Positions 1 through 9,654 of a stretch of DNA of 64,000 bases are shown piece after piece; within the stretch, counting starts at the first letter, position 1; each line of letters begins with the position of its first letter. The stretch is from DATAZK01 sp963731205. GTDB lineage: Bacteria; Actinomycetota; Actinomycetes; Frankiales; Frankiaceae. A program made the translations under genes and the position numbers. The notes under the pieces are model-generated. The model had not been told where the DNA came from and did no database searches. It was given only the letters and a program-made list of their open reading frames with translations. Location of the stretch: contig CAVSUJ010000002.1 in the NCBI GenBank assembly GCA_963731205.1, positions 434,001 to 498,000 on the forward strand, read 5' to 3'.

Positions 1-561
1 CCGGGCGGCCTTGGCTTCGACCTCGGCGATGTACGCCCGCCGCACCTGGATGTTGATGCCGATCATCCCGGCGGCGACGACCAGGCCGGTGAGCAGCAGC
101 GCGGTGAGGGCGTAGGCGCCCCGCCCGTACTGGGCGACGGCGATGACGACGCCGAACTCCAGGGCGGCGGCGGCCAGCATCGTGCGGCGCCGAGAGGAGG
201 TCGCGGCGACCGTGTAGAAGCCGATCAGCAGCGCGATGTCGGCGAACAGCGGGCCGACCAGCGTCCACTGCACCGCCGCGGCGGCGCAGGAGATCCCGAA
301 CGTCAGCAGTGGTGACCGGCGGCGCCAGAGCAGCGGCAGCACGACCGCCAGGGAGACGAACAGGACCGCCGCCCGGTCGTGGGGGCCGCCCTGCGACTCC
401 CGGACCCGGTTCAGGCTGGTCAGCAGCAGAGCCACGACCAGCGCGCCGGCACCCAGTTTCGGGTGCCGGCGCAGGAAGCCGGGTCGATGGTCCGAGGCGG
501 TCACGGCGCCCGCCGGCGCCTCTTGCGACCCTTGATCACTGGCCGGCCAGAGCGTCCACAT
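1..561 (-). CDS. Sensor histidine kinase, N-terminal membrane part (runs off the left edge)
   Basis: The first 187 residues are visible and the gene continues past base 1. It starts at an ATG with a purine-rich GGGGGAA stretch just upstream. After a 30-residue cytoplasmic leader there are about five hydrophobic segments, ending in an amphipathic Arg/Glu/Ala-rich stretch (RRAYIAEVEAKAAR) that looks like the entry to the dimerisation helix of NarL-type (HisKA_3) kinases. The kinase core and phospho-His are outside the window. It lies 34 bases after an ABC exporter on the same strand, so it is probably the sensor of a two-component system tied to that exporter. The assignment rests on topology plus this linker. 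Confidence 0.7.
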   Translation of the reverse strand, partial: MWTLWPASDQGSQEAPAGAVTASDHRPGFLRRHPKLGAGALVVALLLTSLNRVRESQGGPHDRAAVLFVSLAVVLPLLWRRRSPLLTFGISCAAAAVQWTLVGPLFADIALLIGFYTVAATSSRRRTMLAAAALEFGVVIAVAQYGRGAYALTALLLTGLVVAAGMIGINIQVRRAYIAEVEAKAAR

Positions 562-595
562 CGAAGTTCCCCCTGGGGGCCGCGCACCTCGCCGC

Positions 596-1417
596 TCACG
601 CGTCGCGACGACGCAGCAGCACCAAACCGATACTCAAGGCTACGGCGACGTAGAGCGCGAGCACTCCGAGGCCTGCCCACGGACTCAACGAGTCGGACCG
701 CTGGATCGTCTCCATCGCCGCGGTGCCGGCGTTGAACGGCAGGTACTTGGAGACGTCGTTCTGCCAGCTGGTCGGCAGCGCCTGGGCGAGCAGTGGCAGC
801 ACCAGAAGCAGGCCGAACAGCGTCGCCAGGGCGCCTCCGGTGCTGCGCAGCGCGAAGCCGCAGCCGAGTCCGAGCAGCGCGACGAGCGCCAGGAAGAGGC
901 CGCCGCCGAGGACCGCGCGCAGCGCCCCCGGAGAGGAGAGCGACACCCCGTAGTGGTGCACGCTGAGCGCCGCCTGGCCGCCGGTGAAGGCGATGAGGCT
1001 CGAGACCGTCCCGACGACGAATGCTGCCGCCGCCAGCACGACCACCTTTGCCAGCAGGACGGGACTGCGATGCGGAACGGCCGCGAGCGACGCCCGGATC
1101 ATCCCGGTGCTGTACTCGCCGGTGATCATCAGCACTCCGAGGACGCCCACCGCGAGCTGGGCGAGCAGCGTCCCGCTCAGGCTCAGCCGCACGAAATCGA
1201 TGTCCGGGCTGAAGCCACCGTGATTGGCCAGATCGTTACCGCGTAGATACGCGACCAGGATGCCCAGCCCGCTGGCGACGATCATCGCGGCACCGAGGCT
1301 GAACCACGTCGAACGCAGCGAGCGGAACTTGATCCACTCGGCCCTGGTCACCCGCGGCGGCGTGACCCCTGGAGCCGGCTCCGGGGCCAGCAGCGTATCG
1401 GCAGTCAGGGTGCTCAT
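596..1417 (-). CDS. ABC-2 type exporter permease
   Basis: This 273-residue membrane protein has a soluble N-terminus (about 30 residues), then six hydrophobic segments, and ends in a short basic tail (LLRRRDA). The motif GEYSTGMIRASLAAVPHRS after the second segment is typical of ABC-2 permeases of the antibiotic or bacitracin export type. Its ATG overlaps the stop of the upstream ATPase gene as ATGA, so the two are translationally coupled and form one transporter. The substrate cannot be read from the sequence. A sensor kinase follows in the same operon, as in drug- or peptide-sensing exporter modules. Confidence 0.9.
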   Translation of the reverse strand: MSTLTADTLLAPEPAPGVTPPRVTRAEWIKFRSLRSTWFSLGAAMIVASGLGILVAYLRGNDLANHGGFSPDIDFVRLSLSGTLLAQLAVGVLGVLMITGEYSTGMIRASLAAVPHRSPVLLAKVVVLAAAAFVVGTVSSLIAFTGGQAALSVHHYGVSLSSPGALRAVLGGGLFLALVALLGLGCGFALRSTGGALATLFGLLLVLPLLAQALPTSWQNDVSKYLPFNAGTAAMETIQRSDSLSPWAGLGVLALYVAVALSIGLVLLRRRDA

Positions 1418-2331
1418 CGGGCAGCCTCCAGAGGCGCGTCGAACTCGACGGAGTCGCGGGTGATCTCCATGAATGCCTCTTCCAGCGAGGCGCGTTGCGG
1501 GGTGAGCTCAGCTAGGGCGATGCCGCCCTGCGCGGCGAGTCGTCCGACGACGACGGCAGTGAGCCCGGTGACGTGCAGGGCCGCATCGTCGGTCGCGGTG
1601 ACGGCCGCACCTGCGGTGGCGAGCATCTCGCGCAACCGGGCGGTCTCGTCGGTGCGCACCAGGACGCTGTCGCGTGCCGTCGTGCGGGTCAGCTCCTCGA
1701 CGCTGGAATCGGCGATGAGCCGGCCCTGGCCGACGACGATCAGGTGCGAAGCCGTCAGCGCCATCTCACTCATCAGGTGCGAGGAGACGAAGACGGTGCG
1801 CCCCTCGGCGGCGAGCCGCTTGAGCAGCGTGCGGATCCAGAGGATCCCCTCGGGGTCCAGGCCGTTGATCGGCTCGTCGAGCAGCAGCGTGTGCGGGTCG
1901 CCGAGCAGTGCCGACGCGATGCCGAGCCGCTGCCCCATGCCGAGCGAGAAGCTGCCGGCGCGCTTCGAGGCCACCGATTCCAGCCCGACGATGCCGATGA
2001 CCTCATCCACCCGGCGCTTGGGTATGCCATTCGTCGCGGCGAGCGCCAGCAAGTGGTTGCGCGCTGAGCGCCCGGTGTGGATCGCCCGGGCTTCCAGCAG
2101 CGCACCCACCTCACACAATGGGGCTTTCAGGTCGGTGTAGCGCTGCCCGTTGACGGTCGCGTATCCGGCCGTCGGCCGGTCCAGCCCCAGCAGCAGGCGC
2201 ATCGTCGTGGACTTGCCGGAACCGTTGGGGCCGAGAAAGCCGGTGACGGTGCCGGGCCGCACGGTGAAGCTCAGGTCATCGACGGCCAGCTTCGCGCCGT
2301 AGCGCTTGCTCAAGCCGAATGCCTCGATCAT
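1414..2331 (-). CDS. ABC exporter ATP-binding protein
   Basis: The 305-residue ATPase has Walker A GPNGSGKST at residues 34-42, a degenerate signature (SLGMGQRLG), Walker B LLLDEPINGLDP and an SSHL switch histidine. A C-terminal extension of about 90 residues is typical of DrrA/BcrA-like exporter ATPases. I chose the ATG at 2331 because GGAAGGACC lies just upstream and the protein then begins directly with the conserved MIEAFGLSKRYG; an upstream in-frame start would add 20 unconserved residues. It is the first gene of an operon with the permease and the sensor kinase. Confidence 0.92.
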   Translation of the reverse strand: MIEAFGLSKRYGAKLAVDDLSFTVRPGTVTGFLGPNGSGKSTTMRLLLGLDRPTAGYATVNGQRYTDLKAPLCEVGALLEARAIHTGRSARNHLLALAATNGIPKRRVDEVIGIVGLESVASKRAGSFSLGMGQRLGIASALLGDPHTLLLDEPINGLDPEGILWIRTLLKRLAAEGRTVFVSSHLMSEMALTASHLIVVGQGRLIADSSVEELTRTTARDSVLVRTDETARLREMLATAGAAVTATDDAALHVTGLTAVVVGRLAAQGGIALAELTPQRASLEEAFMEITRDSVEFDAPLEAAR

Positions 2332-2468
2332 TGACGGTCCTTCCCTCCGGCCGTGAAGCTCACGGCGTAGGAGAACCGTAGAAATCGCCACCCGCTACGC
2401 GCATCCGTCGCAGGGTTGAATCTCCAGCAATCGGCCTACATCGCACGGCTGATGGTCGGTGCCGTCAG

Positions 2469-2524
2469 GAAATTCGAGGAAACCTGCGCTTGAAGGCGGG
2501 AAACCGTAGGTTTCCTCGAATTTC
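2469..2524 (-). terminator. Long perfect stem-loop downstream of the HIP operon
   Basis: A 17-base arm (GAAATTCGAGGAAACCT, 2469-2485) is repeated as its exact reverse complement at 2508-2524 with a 22-base loop. It is unusually A/T-rich for this genome. It lies about 40 bases past the last gene of the minus-strand operon ending at 2562 and upstream of the ABC exporter operon, so it most likely ends the former and insulates the latter. Confidence 0.75.
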
Positions 2525-2561
2525 TGCCCACGGCGACCGCGCCCTGGACGCTGGCCTTAGG

Positions 2562-2936
2562 TCAGGCGGGGGGCGCCATCTGCTTCATGATCGTCTCGAG
2601 GTCGAAGTAGTCGCGCCAGAGGAAGATCTTGCCGTCGCGCAGCTCGAAGACGCCGGCGACCGGGAGCTCCATCCACTTTCCGCCGATGTTGAAACGGTCG
2701 GTGCGCTCGTTCATGACGACGTTGCCGTTCTCGACCTCGCGGTGCACGACCCACTCCGAGCCGTCAGCGTTGGCCAGCAGCATGTCGAGCGTCCCGCGTA
2801 CCGCGTCCTTTCCGTTGACCGGCGGCAGCGGCATGTTCTGGTACTCGATGTCGTCGGTGAGGTAGCTGACGGCGGTGTCGTAATCGCGGTCAGCGGCCGC
2901 TTTCATGAAGGCGTTGACGGTGTCCAGCGCTGACAT
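2562..2936 (-). CDS. Limonene-1,2-epoxide hydrolase family protein (EphG-like)
   Basis: This 124-residue cone-fold (NTF2-like) protein has all five active-site residues of limonene epoxide hydrolase at the right spacing: Tyr32-x-Asn34, Arg78-x-Asp80 and Asp109 in WRDYFD, matching Tyr53/Asn55/Arg99/Asp101/Asp132 of the Rhodococcus enzyme. Those residues hold and activate water for epoxide opening. The ATG has a strong AGGAG site that overlaps the stop of ipdF. It is the third gene of the fadE30-ipdF operon, so it probably acts on a steroid ring or side-chain intermediate or detoxifies an epoxide; the mycobacterial relative EphG is reported to act on cholesterol oxide. A binding-only role is less likely given the intact residues. 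Confidence 0.85.
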   Translation of the reverse strand: MSALDTVNAFMKAAADRDYDTAVSYLTDDIEYQNMPLPPVNGKDAVRGTLDMLLANADGSEWVVHREVENGNVVMNERTDRFNIGGKWMELPVAGVFELRDGKIFLWRDYFDLETIMKQMAPPA

Positions 2937-2945
2937 AAACGACTC

Positions 2946-3728
2946 CTAGGGGTGCTGGCTGCTGACCGAGACGATCTCACCCGTCATGTAGGACGAGTAG
3001 TCGCTCGCCAGGAAGACGATGACGTTGGCAATCTCCCACACCTCTGCCGCGCGTCCGAAGGCCTCCTTCTCGGCGAGCTCGGCGAGGAACTCCTCGCTGC
3101 TCACCTTGGCCAGGAACGGGTGCATCGCCAGGCTCGGGGCGACGGCATTGACCCGGATCCCGGACGCGGCCGCTTCGATCGCGACGCAACGGGTGAGCGC
3201 CATGACCCCGGCCTTCGCCGCCGCGTAGTGCGCCTGCCCGGCCTGGGCGCGCCAGCCGACGACCGAGGCGTTGTTGACGATGACGCCGCTGCCCGCCGGC
3301 GTCATGCGGCGCAGCGCGGCCCGGGTGGCGCGCATGGTGCCGTTCAGGGTGATGTCGAGGACGTTCGTCCACTGCTCGTCGGTCATGTCGACGAGGGGCA
3401 CCTCGCCGCCGAGACCGGCATTGTTGACCAGCACGTCGAGCCGGCCGTGGCGCTCGTAGACCGCGTCGAAGAGCGCCTGGATCTGCTCCTCACTGCGGAC
3501 GTCGCAGGGCACCGCGAGCGGCTTCTCGCCCATGATCTCGGTGAGCTGCTCGGCGGCCTCGCCGAGGCGGCGCTCGTGGTAGTCCGAGACCACGACGGTC
3601 GCGCCCTCCTCGGCGGCCCGCTTGGCGGTGGAGAACCCGATGCCGGTGCCGGCAGCGGCCGTCACCAAAACGATCCGGCCTTCGAGCAGGTTGTGCGCCG
3701 CCGGGTAAGCGGGAGCGGGGCTAGGCAC
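2946..3728 (-). CDS. ipdF: IpdF-like short-chain dehydrogenase of HIP catabolism
   Basis: The 260-residue SDR has the unusual nucleotide-binding loop TAAAGTGIG, the NNAG motif, a catalytic Ser in NNASVVGW and YAAAK, and it ends in QHP. These features, the length and the position directly after fadE30 match IpdF (Rv3559c), which oxidises the 5-hydroxyl of the HIP-CoA intermediate in steroid C/D-ring degradation. I start it at the GTG at 3728: AAGGAGCC lies seven bases upstream and the GTG overlaps the fadE30 stop, whereas a longer frame would add about 40 low-complexity residues. It lies in an operon with fadE30 and the epoxide-hydrolase-like gene. Confidence 0.88.
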   Translation of the reverse strand: MPSPAPAYPAAHNLLEGRIVLVTAAAGTGIGFSTAKRAAEEGATVVVSDYHERRLGEAAEQLTEIMGEKPLAVPCDVRSEEQIQALFDAVYERHGRLDVLVNNAGLGGEVPLVDMTDEQWTNVLDITLNGTMRATRAALRRMTPAGSGVIVNNASVVGWRAQAGQAHYAAAKAGVMALTRCVAIEAAASGIRVNAVAPSLAMHPFLAKVSSEEFLAELAEKEAFGRAAEVWEIANVIVFLASDYSSYMTGEIVSVSSQHP

Positions 3729-4902
3729 CGGTGGGCTCCTTGGGCAGGCCGAGCGAGCGCTCGGCGATGATGTTGCGCTGGATCTCGCTCGAGCCGGCGT
3801 AGATCGTGTCGGAGCGGCTGAACAGGAAGAGTGACTGCTCCGGGCGCAGCTCATAGGGCGGTTCCTCGACCACGGTGGCGCTCATCCCGAGCACATCCAT
3901 GGCGAGCTCGCCGAGCTCCCGATGCCAGGTGGACCAGTAGAGCTTGCCGATGGAGGCGGTGCGCTCGAAGTCGCGCCCCGACGTGGAGAGGGTGCGGAGC
4001 GCGTTGAGGCGCATGATCTCGACGCCGATCCAGGCGTTGGACAGGCGCTGCCGGATGTCGGGACGCTCGGCGGCGCCGGTGCGCTGGGCGAGCTCGATGA
4101 TGCGCTCGAGCTCGCGGCGGAAGCCGACCTGCTGGCCGAGCGTCATCGAGCCGCGCTCGAAGCCGAGCGTCGCCATGCCGATCTTCCAGCCGTCTCCCTC
4201 GGAGCCGACCAGGTTGGTCACCGCCGAGCGGGCACCGTCGAAGAAGACCTCGTTGAACTCGGACGTGCCGGTCGCCTGGATGATCGGGCGCAGCTCGATG
4301 CCGGGCTCGCGCATGGGCACGAGGAGATACGACAGACCGCGGTGCCGCTTGCTTCCCGGCTCGGTGCGGACGATCGCGAAACCCCAGTCGGCCCAGTGCG
4401 CCAGCGAGGTCCAGACCTTCTGGCCGCTGATGACGTAATCGTCGCCGTCGCGTACCGCGCGGGTGGAGACGTTAGCCAGATCGGAGCCGGCGTTGGGTTC
4501 GGAGTACAGCTGGCACCACAGCTCTTCGCCGCGCTGGATCGGAGGGAGCAGCCGGGCGCGTTGCTCGTCGGTGCCGAAGGCCATCAGGGTCGGCCCGACC
4601 ATGCCCTCACCGATCAGCCCGACCCGCACCGGCGCGTCGGAGCGGGCGTACTCCTCGTGAAAGATCACCTGATGGCGAAGGTCGAACCCGCGCCCGCCAT
4701 GCTCGACCGGCCAGCCGAGGCAGGTCCAGCCCGCGGCGGCAAGGTGACGCTCCCACTCGGCCCTGATCTCGAACGCCTCGTGCTCGCGGCCCGGACCCCC
4801 GAGCCCGCGCGCGTCAGCGAACGTGCCCGTCAGGTTGGCCTCGAGCCATTCCCGCACCTCGGCGCGGAAGGAGCGCTCCTTCGCGCTCTCGCGCAAGTCC
4901 AT
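3721..4902 (-). CDS. fadE30: Acyl-CoA dehydrogenase FadE30-like
   Basis: The 393-residue flavoprotein has the ACAD pattern: the FAD/substrate loop LYSEPNAGSDLA, QKVWTSLAHWADW, and the C-terminal IYAGSSEIQRNIIAERSLG. Together with its adjacency to ipdF and kstR2-type control, it fits FadE30, which desaturates a HIP-CoA intermediate in ring C/D degradation. It is the first gene of a three-gene minus-strand operon. A TACCGT box at 4910-4915 ends seven bases before the ATG and no ribosome binding site is seen, so the transcript is probably leaderless. A KstR2-type palindrome lies upstream in the shared divergent region. Confidence 0.88.
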   Translation of the reverse strand: MDLRESAKERSFRAEVREWLEANLTGTFADARGLGGPGREHEAFEIRAEWERHLAAAGWTCLGWPVEHGGRGFDLRHQVIFHEEYARSDAPVRVGLIGEGMVGPTLMAFGTDEQRARLLPPIQRGEELWCQLYSEPNAGSDLANVSTRAVRDGDDYVISGQKVWTSLAHWADWGFAIVRTEPGSKRHRGLSYLLVPMREPGIELRPIIQATGTSEFNEVFFDGARSAVTNLVGSEGDGWKIGMATLGFERGSMTLGQQVGFRRELERIIELAQRTGAAERPDIRQRLSNAWIGVEIMRLNALRTLSTSGRDFERTASIGKLYWSTWHRELGELAMDVLGMSATVVEEPPYELRPEQSLFLFSRSDTIYAGSSEIQRNIIAERSLGLPKEPTGA

Positions 4903-4909
4903 GGGGCTG

Positions 4910-4915
4910 ACGGTA
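4910..4915 (-). promoter_or_regulatory. Leaderless -10 box of the fadE30 operon
   Basis: TACCGT on the minus strand fits TANNNT and is followed by exactly seven bases and the fadE30 ATG. That spacing places the transcription start on the A of the start codon. Confidence 0.55.
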
Positions 4916-4965
4916 CCGGGTCACGGCTTTGACTCGCGCGCTGTCCGCTCCTACGCTGACAACCA

Positions 4966-4979
4966 AGCAAGTGCTTGGT
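4966..4979. promoter_or_regulatory. KstR2-type operator between fadE30 and the divergent thiolase
   Basis: AGCAAGTGCTTGGT matches the published KstR2 consensus AnCAAGnnCTTGnT at every specified base. It lies inside a slightly offset larger palindrome (4961-4980) with nine-base arms. For the plus-strand thiolase a TACGCT -10 box at 4952-4957 puts the operator on the start of transcription; for fadE30 it lies about 65-77 bases upstream. About 0.06 exact matches are expected by chance in 64 kb. Confidence 0.85.
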
Positions 4980-5009
4980 TCCCCCGAGAAGCTCAGCAGA
5001 GGACAGGTC

Positions 5010-6221
5010 ATGAGTGAAGCCGTCATTGTCGCCGCCACGCGTAGCCCGATCGGCCGCGCATCCAAAGGAACGATGACGGAGCTGCGCCCCGATGACCTGG
5101 CCGCCGCGATGGTGAAAGCCGCGTGCGCGCAGGTGCCCGAGCTCGAGCCGACAGCGTTCGACGACCTGATCCTCGGCTGCGCCCAGCCCGCCGGCGAGCA
5201 GGGCTACAACCTGGCCCGCGTCGTCGGTCTGCTCGCCGATCTCCCGACCGTGCCGGGCCTGACCATCAACCGGTACTGCTCGTCCTCGCTCGCCGCCATC
5301 CGCATCGCCGCGCATGCCATCAAGGCCGGCGAGGGCGACGCGTTCATCGCCGCCGGAGTCGAGTGCGTGAGCCGCTTCGGGATCGGTCGCGCCGACGGGG
5401 CGCCCGGCTCGCACAACCCGCTCTTCGGGGGCGCCGAATCGCGTACCGAAAGCCGGCTGCTCGGTGACGGCGGCACCTGGTCGCCGATCGGCGGGCTGCC
5501 CGACATCTACATCGCCATGGGCCAGACGGCGGAAAACGTCGCGGAGCTGGAAAACGTCTCCCGCGAAGACATGGACGCCTTCGCCGCCCGCTCGCAGCAG
5601 CGCGCCGGCGCCTCGCAGGAGAACGGCTTCTGGGCCCGCGAGATCACCCCCGTCACGCTGCCTGACGGCACCGTCATCGACCGGGACGACTGCCCGCGCC
5701 CGACCACCACCGCCGAGAAGCTGGCCGATCTCAAGCCGGTCTTCCGCCCCGACGGGAAGGTGACCGCCGGCAACGCCTGCCCGCTCAACGACGGCGCCGC
5801 GGCCGTCATCGTCATGAGTGACACCCGCGCCCGCGAGCTCGGCATCACCCCGCTCGCTCGCATCATCTCCTCCGGCGTCTCGGCGCTCGACCCGGAGATC
5901 ATGGGCCTCGGCCCGGTGGCAGCCAGCCAGCAGGCGCTGGCCCGCGCAGGCATGAGCATCAACGACATCGACCTCGTCGAGATCAACGAGGCCTTCGCCG
6001 CTCAGGTGCTGCCCTCGGCCCGCCAGCTCGGTATCCCCGAGGACAAGCTCAACGTCCACGGCGGCGCCATCGCCGTCGGCCACCCCTTCGGCATGACCGG
6101 CGCCCGCATCATGGCCACCCTGCTCAACGGGCTCGCCACCGAGGACAAGACGATCGGCCTCGAGACGATGTGCGTCGGCGGCGGCCAGGGCATGGCGATG
6201 ATCATCGAGCGGCTCCGCTAG
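5010..6221 (+). CDS. Acetyl-CoA acetyltransferase (thiolase, FadA3-like)
   Basis: The 403-residue thiolase has the nucleophilic Cys90 in NRYCSSS, the oxyanion/His motif NVHGGAIAVGHPFGMTGAR and the C-terminal active Cys in MCVGGGQG. Overall it resembles mycobacterial FadA3 (Rv1074c) rather than FadA5 or FadA6. It cleaves a 3-ketoacyl-CoA with CoA to release acetyl-CoA. The ATG at 5010 follows AGAGGACAG; an earlier in-frame start would run through the operator and is rejected. It is divergent from fadE30 and shares a KstR2-type operator, so it probably serves the late HIP steps or the short acyl-CoAs released by them. Confidence 0.9.
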   Translation: MSEAVIVAATRSPIGRASKGTMTELRPDDLAAAMVKAACAQVPELEPTAFDDLILGCAQPAGEQGYNLARVVGLLADLPTVPGLTINRYCSSSLAAIRIAAHAIKAGEGDAFIAAGVECVSRFGIGRADGAPGSHNPLFGGAESRTESRLLGDGGTWSPIGGLPDIYIAMGQTAENVAELENVSREDMDAFAARSQQRAGASQENGFWAREITPVTLPDGTVIDRDDCPRPTTTAEKLADLKPVFRPDGKVTAGNACPLNDGAAAVIVMSDTRARELGITPLARIISSGVSALDPEIMGLGPVAASQQALARAGMSINDIDLVEINEAFAAQVLPSARQLGIPEDKLNVHGGAIAVGHPFGMTGARIMATLLNGLATEDKTIGLETMCVGGGQGMAMIIERLR

Positions 6222-6231
6222 AGCCGTCGTA

Positions 6232-6276
6232 CTGAGATCGCGGTGTTATCGGCGACCGATAACACCGCCTTCTCAG
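6232..6276. terminator. Bidirectional terminator
   Basis: A perfect 13-base stem (GCGGTGTTATCGG and its complement) closes a three-base loop and is extended by CTGAGA/TCTCAG. It fills the gap between two convergent genes and probably ends both transcripts. Confidence 0.85.
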
Positions 6277-6284
6277 TTCGGGGG

Positions 6285-7262
6285 TCAGGGGGTACGGGCG
6301 GTGGTCCCGTCATCGATGACGGCGGCGGCCACCTTCGCGCGGTGGTGGATCGCGTCGCCCCACGACGGGACGAGCCACCAGACGCGCTTGAGCCAGTACT
6401 GCAGGTCGAGCTCGTCGGTGTAGCCGATGGCGCCGTGCACCTGGATCGCGGTGCGGGCCGCGTGCTCGCCCGCCCGGGCGGCGTTGACCTTCGCCGCCGA
6501 GACGTCACGCGAGGCGGTCGGCTTGCCCTCGGCCAGCGAGTACGCGGCGCGGTGGACCAGCGGGCGGGCGAACTCGACAGCCAGCATCAGATCGGCGAGC
6601 TGATGCTTGAGCGCCTGGAACGAACCGATCTCACGTCCGAACTGCTTGCGGGTCTTGGCGTATTCGACCGCCGCATCGAGCAGGTGCTGGGACGCGCCGA
6701 CGAGCTGGGCAGCCGACGCGAGCACCGCGCGGTCGCGCAAGGAGGCACCACCGTCGAGCGTCTCGCCCGAACCGGTGGGCAGCGTGAAGAGCGGGCGGCT
6801 CGGGTCGACGGTCGGCTGGCGGATCAGCTCGCCGCTGCCGTCGACAACACGGGCCTGCTCACCGTCGACCACGATCAGCACATCGGCGACGTCGGCGTCG
6901 GGAAGGTAGCCACCGGTCTCGGCCGCGACCGCGGCGACCGCTCCGTCGGCAATCCCGGGACGGTCGACCAGCAAAGGTGCGCAGACGAAGGCCGTCTCCG
7001 CGATCGGGCCTGGCGCCGCGGCCAGGCCGAGCTCTTCGAGCACCAGCACCGAGTCGAGCTCGGAGAGCCCGAGCCCGCCATGCTCCTCGGGCACCAGAAG
7101 GCCGAAGACCCCGGCCTCCGAGAGGGCCTTCCACACCGGCCCGCGGCGGCCGGCCGCGTCGGCGCCTCCGGCCCGCACCTCAGGGGTCAGCTCGGAACTG
7201 AGGATCTCGCGTACGGCTCCGGCCAGCTCACGCTGATCGGAGGTGAACCCGAAGCGCATCAC
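6285..7262 (-). CDS. Acyl-CoA dehydrogenase, FadE32/FadE33-like subunit
   Basis: At 325 residues this is a short ACAD. It has the RKQFGREIGSFQALKHQLADL helix and the IQVHGAIGYTDE loop, but not the C-terminal GTNEIQR motif seen in its partner. Such short subunits pair with a longer one in the alpha2-beta2 ACADs of steroid degradation, each contributing part of the flavin and active site. Its ATG overlaps the stop of the upstream fadE31-like gene (ATGA), which supports a heteromer. I infer a role on a ring C/D-derived acyl-CoA from the fadA6 and kstR2 context and cannot separate FadE32 from FadE33. Confidence 0.85.
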   Translation of the reverse strand: MMRFGFTSDQRELAGAVREILSSELTPEVRAGGADAAGRRGPVWKALSEAGVFGLLVPEEHGGLGLSELDSVLVLEELGLAAAPGPIAETAFVCAPLLVDRPGIADGAVAAVAAETGGYLPDADVADVLIVVDGEQARVVDGSGELIRQPTVDPSRPLFTLPTGSGETLDGGASLRDRAVLASAAQLVGASQHLLDAAVEYAKTRKQFGREIGSFQALKHQLADLMLAVEFARPLVHRAAYSLAEGKPTASRDVSAAKVNAARAGEHAARTAIQVHGAIGYTDELDLQYWLKRVWWLVPSWGDAIHHRAKVAAAVIDDGTTARTP

Positions 7263-8416
7263 GCCCCCTTGGGCAGCTTGAGGACGCGCTCGGCGACGAC
7301 GTTGCGCTGGATCTCATTGGTGCCCGCGTAGATCGGACCGGCGAGGGCGAAGAGGAAGTCGGCCAGCCACTGACCCTCGACGTCGGGCGCATCGGCGCCG
7401 AGCATCCCGCGCGGGCCGAGCAGGCGCAGCGCCGTCTGCGTGATGTCGATGTCGAGCTCGGACCAGAAGAGCTTGTTCAGGCTCGATTCGGCGCCGACGC
7501 TCTCGCCGGCCAGCATGCGTCCGACCGTGCCGAAGGTGTAGAGCCGGTAGGCCTCGGCATCTATCCAGGCCTGGGCCACGTCAGCACGAAGGGTGGGATC
7601 GACGCGCTCACCCTCGCTACGGCACAGTGCCGCGAGCCGATCGGCGGACGCGAGAAAACGTCCGGGGCTCCGCAGCGTCAAGCCGCGCTCGGAACCGGTG
7701 GTCGACATCGCGACCTTCCAACCCGAACCGGGCGTGCCCAGCACGTCCTGCTCGGGGACGAAGACGTCGTCACAGAAGATCTCGGCGAAACCCGCCTCGC
7801 CGTCGAGCTGGCGGATAGGGCGCACCGTGACGCCCTTGGCCGACAGCGGGAAGAGGTAGTAGGTGAGCCCGGAGTGCCGGGGCGCTTCGGGATCGGAGCG
7901 GAACAGCCCAAAAGCCCAGTCGGCGAACACCGCGCGCGTGCTCCAGGTCTTCTGCCCGTTGAGCACCCAGCCGCCCTCGACCTTGGTGGCGGTGCTGCGG
8001 ATGGCCGCCAGATCGCTTCCGGCGCCAGGCTCGGACCAGGCCTGCGACCAGATGTCGTCACCGCATGCCATGCGCGGCAGTAGTCGCTGCTGCTGCTCCT
8101 GCGAGCCGAACTCGAAAATCGTCGGCGCCAGAAGGAAGATTCCGTTCTGCCCGACCCGGCGCGGAGCGCCGACCCGGTAGTACTCCTCTTCGAAGATCAG
8201 CCACTCGACGAGGGAGGCCGACTTGCCGCCGTACTCCTCGGGCCAGGAAACGACCGCCCAGCCCCCGGCGTGCAGCTCGTGCTCCCAGACGCGGTGCGCC
8301 TCGAAACCCTCCTGCGTATCCAGTGAGGGCAACGGCTTGGCCGGTACGTGCGCCTCGAGCCACTCACGTGCAGCGGCCCGAAAGCTCTCCTCCTGCGGGG
8401 TGAGCGTCAGATCCAC
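7259..8416 (-). CDS. fadE31: Acyl-CoA dehydrogenase, FadE31-like subunit
   Basis: The 385-residue ACAD has AWSEPGAGSDLAAIRS, a conserved ERGLTLRSPGRFL stretch and the C-terminal IYAGTNEIQRNVVAERVL. The overall pattern, including HRVWEHEL near the N-terminus and EEEYYRVGAPRR, fits FadE31 (Rv3562) of the KstR2 regulon. It is translationally coupled to the short ACAD gene downstream and lies four bases after fadA6 on the same strand, so fadA6-fadE31-fadE32/33 form one operon for late steroid-nucleus degradation. Confidence 0.85.
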   Translation of the reverse strand: MDLTLTPQEESFRAAAREWLEAHVPAKPLPSLDTQEGFEAHRVWEHELHAGGWAVVSWPEEYGGKSASLVEWLIFEEEYYRVGAPRRVGQNGIFLLAPTIFEFGSQEQQQRLLPRMACGDDIWSQAWSEPGAGSDLAAIRSTATKVEGGWVLNGQKTWSTRAVFADWAFGLFRSDPEAPRHSGLTYYLFPLSAKGVTVRPIRQLDGEAGFAEIFCDDVFVPEQDVLGTPGSGWKVAMSTTGSERGLTLRSPGRFLASADRLAALCRSEGERVDPTLRADVAQAWIDAEAYRLYTFGTVGRMLAGESVGAESSLNKLFWSELDIDITQTALRLLGPRGMLGADAPDVEGQWLADFLFALAGPIYAGTNEIQRNVVAERVLKLPKGA

Positions 8417-8420
8417 GGGT

Positions 8421-9596
<1,176 letters not shown>

Positions 9597-9654
9597 GAGC
9601 TGCACCTCCCGGCTGTCACTGCCACTTCCGTCAGCGGATGCGGCGCGTTTGAGA

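Noticed and set aside
2461..2469. CCGTCAGG near 2463 and near 38216 as CTGACG-type operators
   Set aside because: Only one half-site is present in each case.
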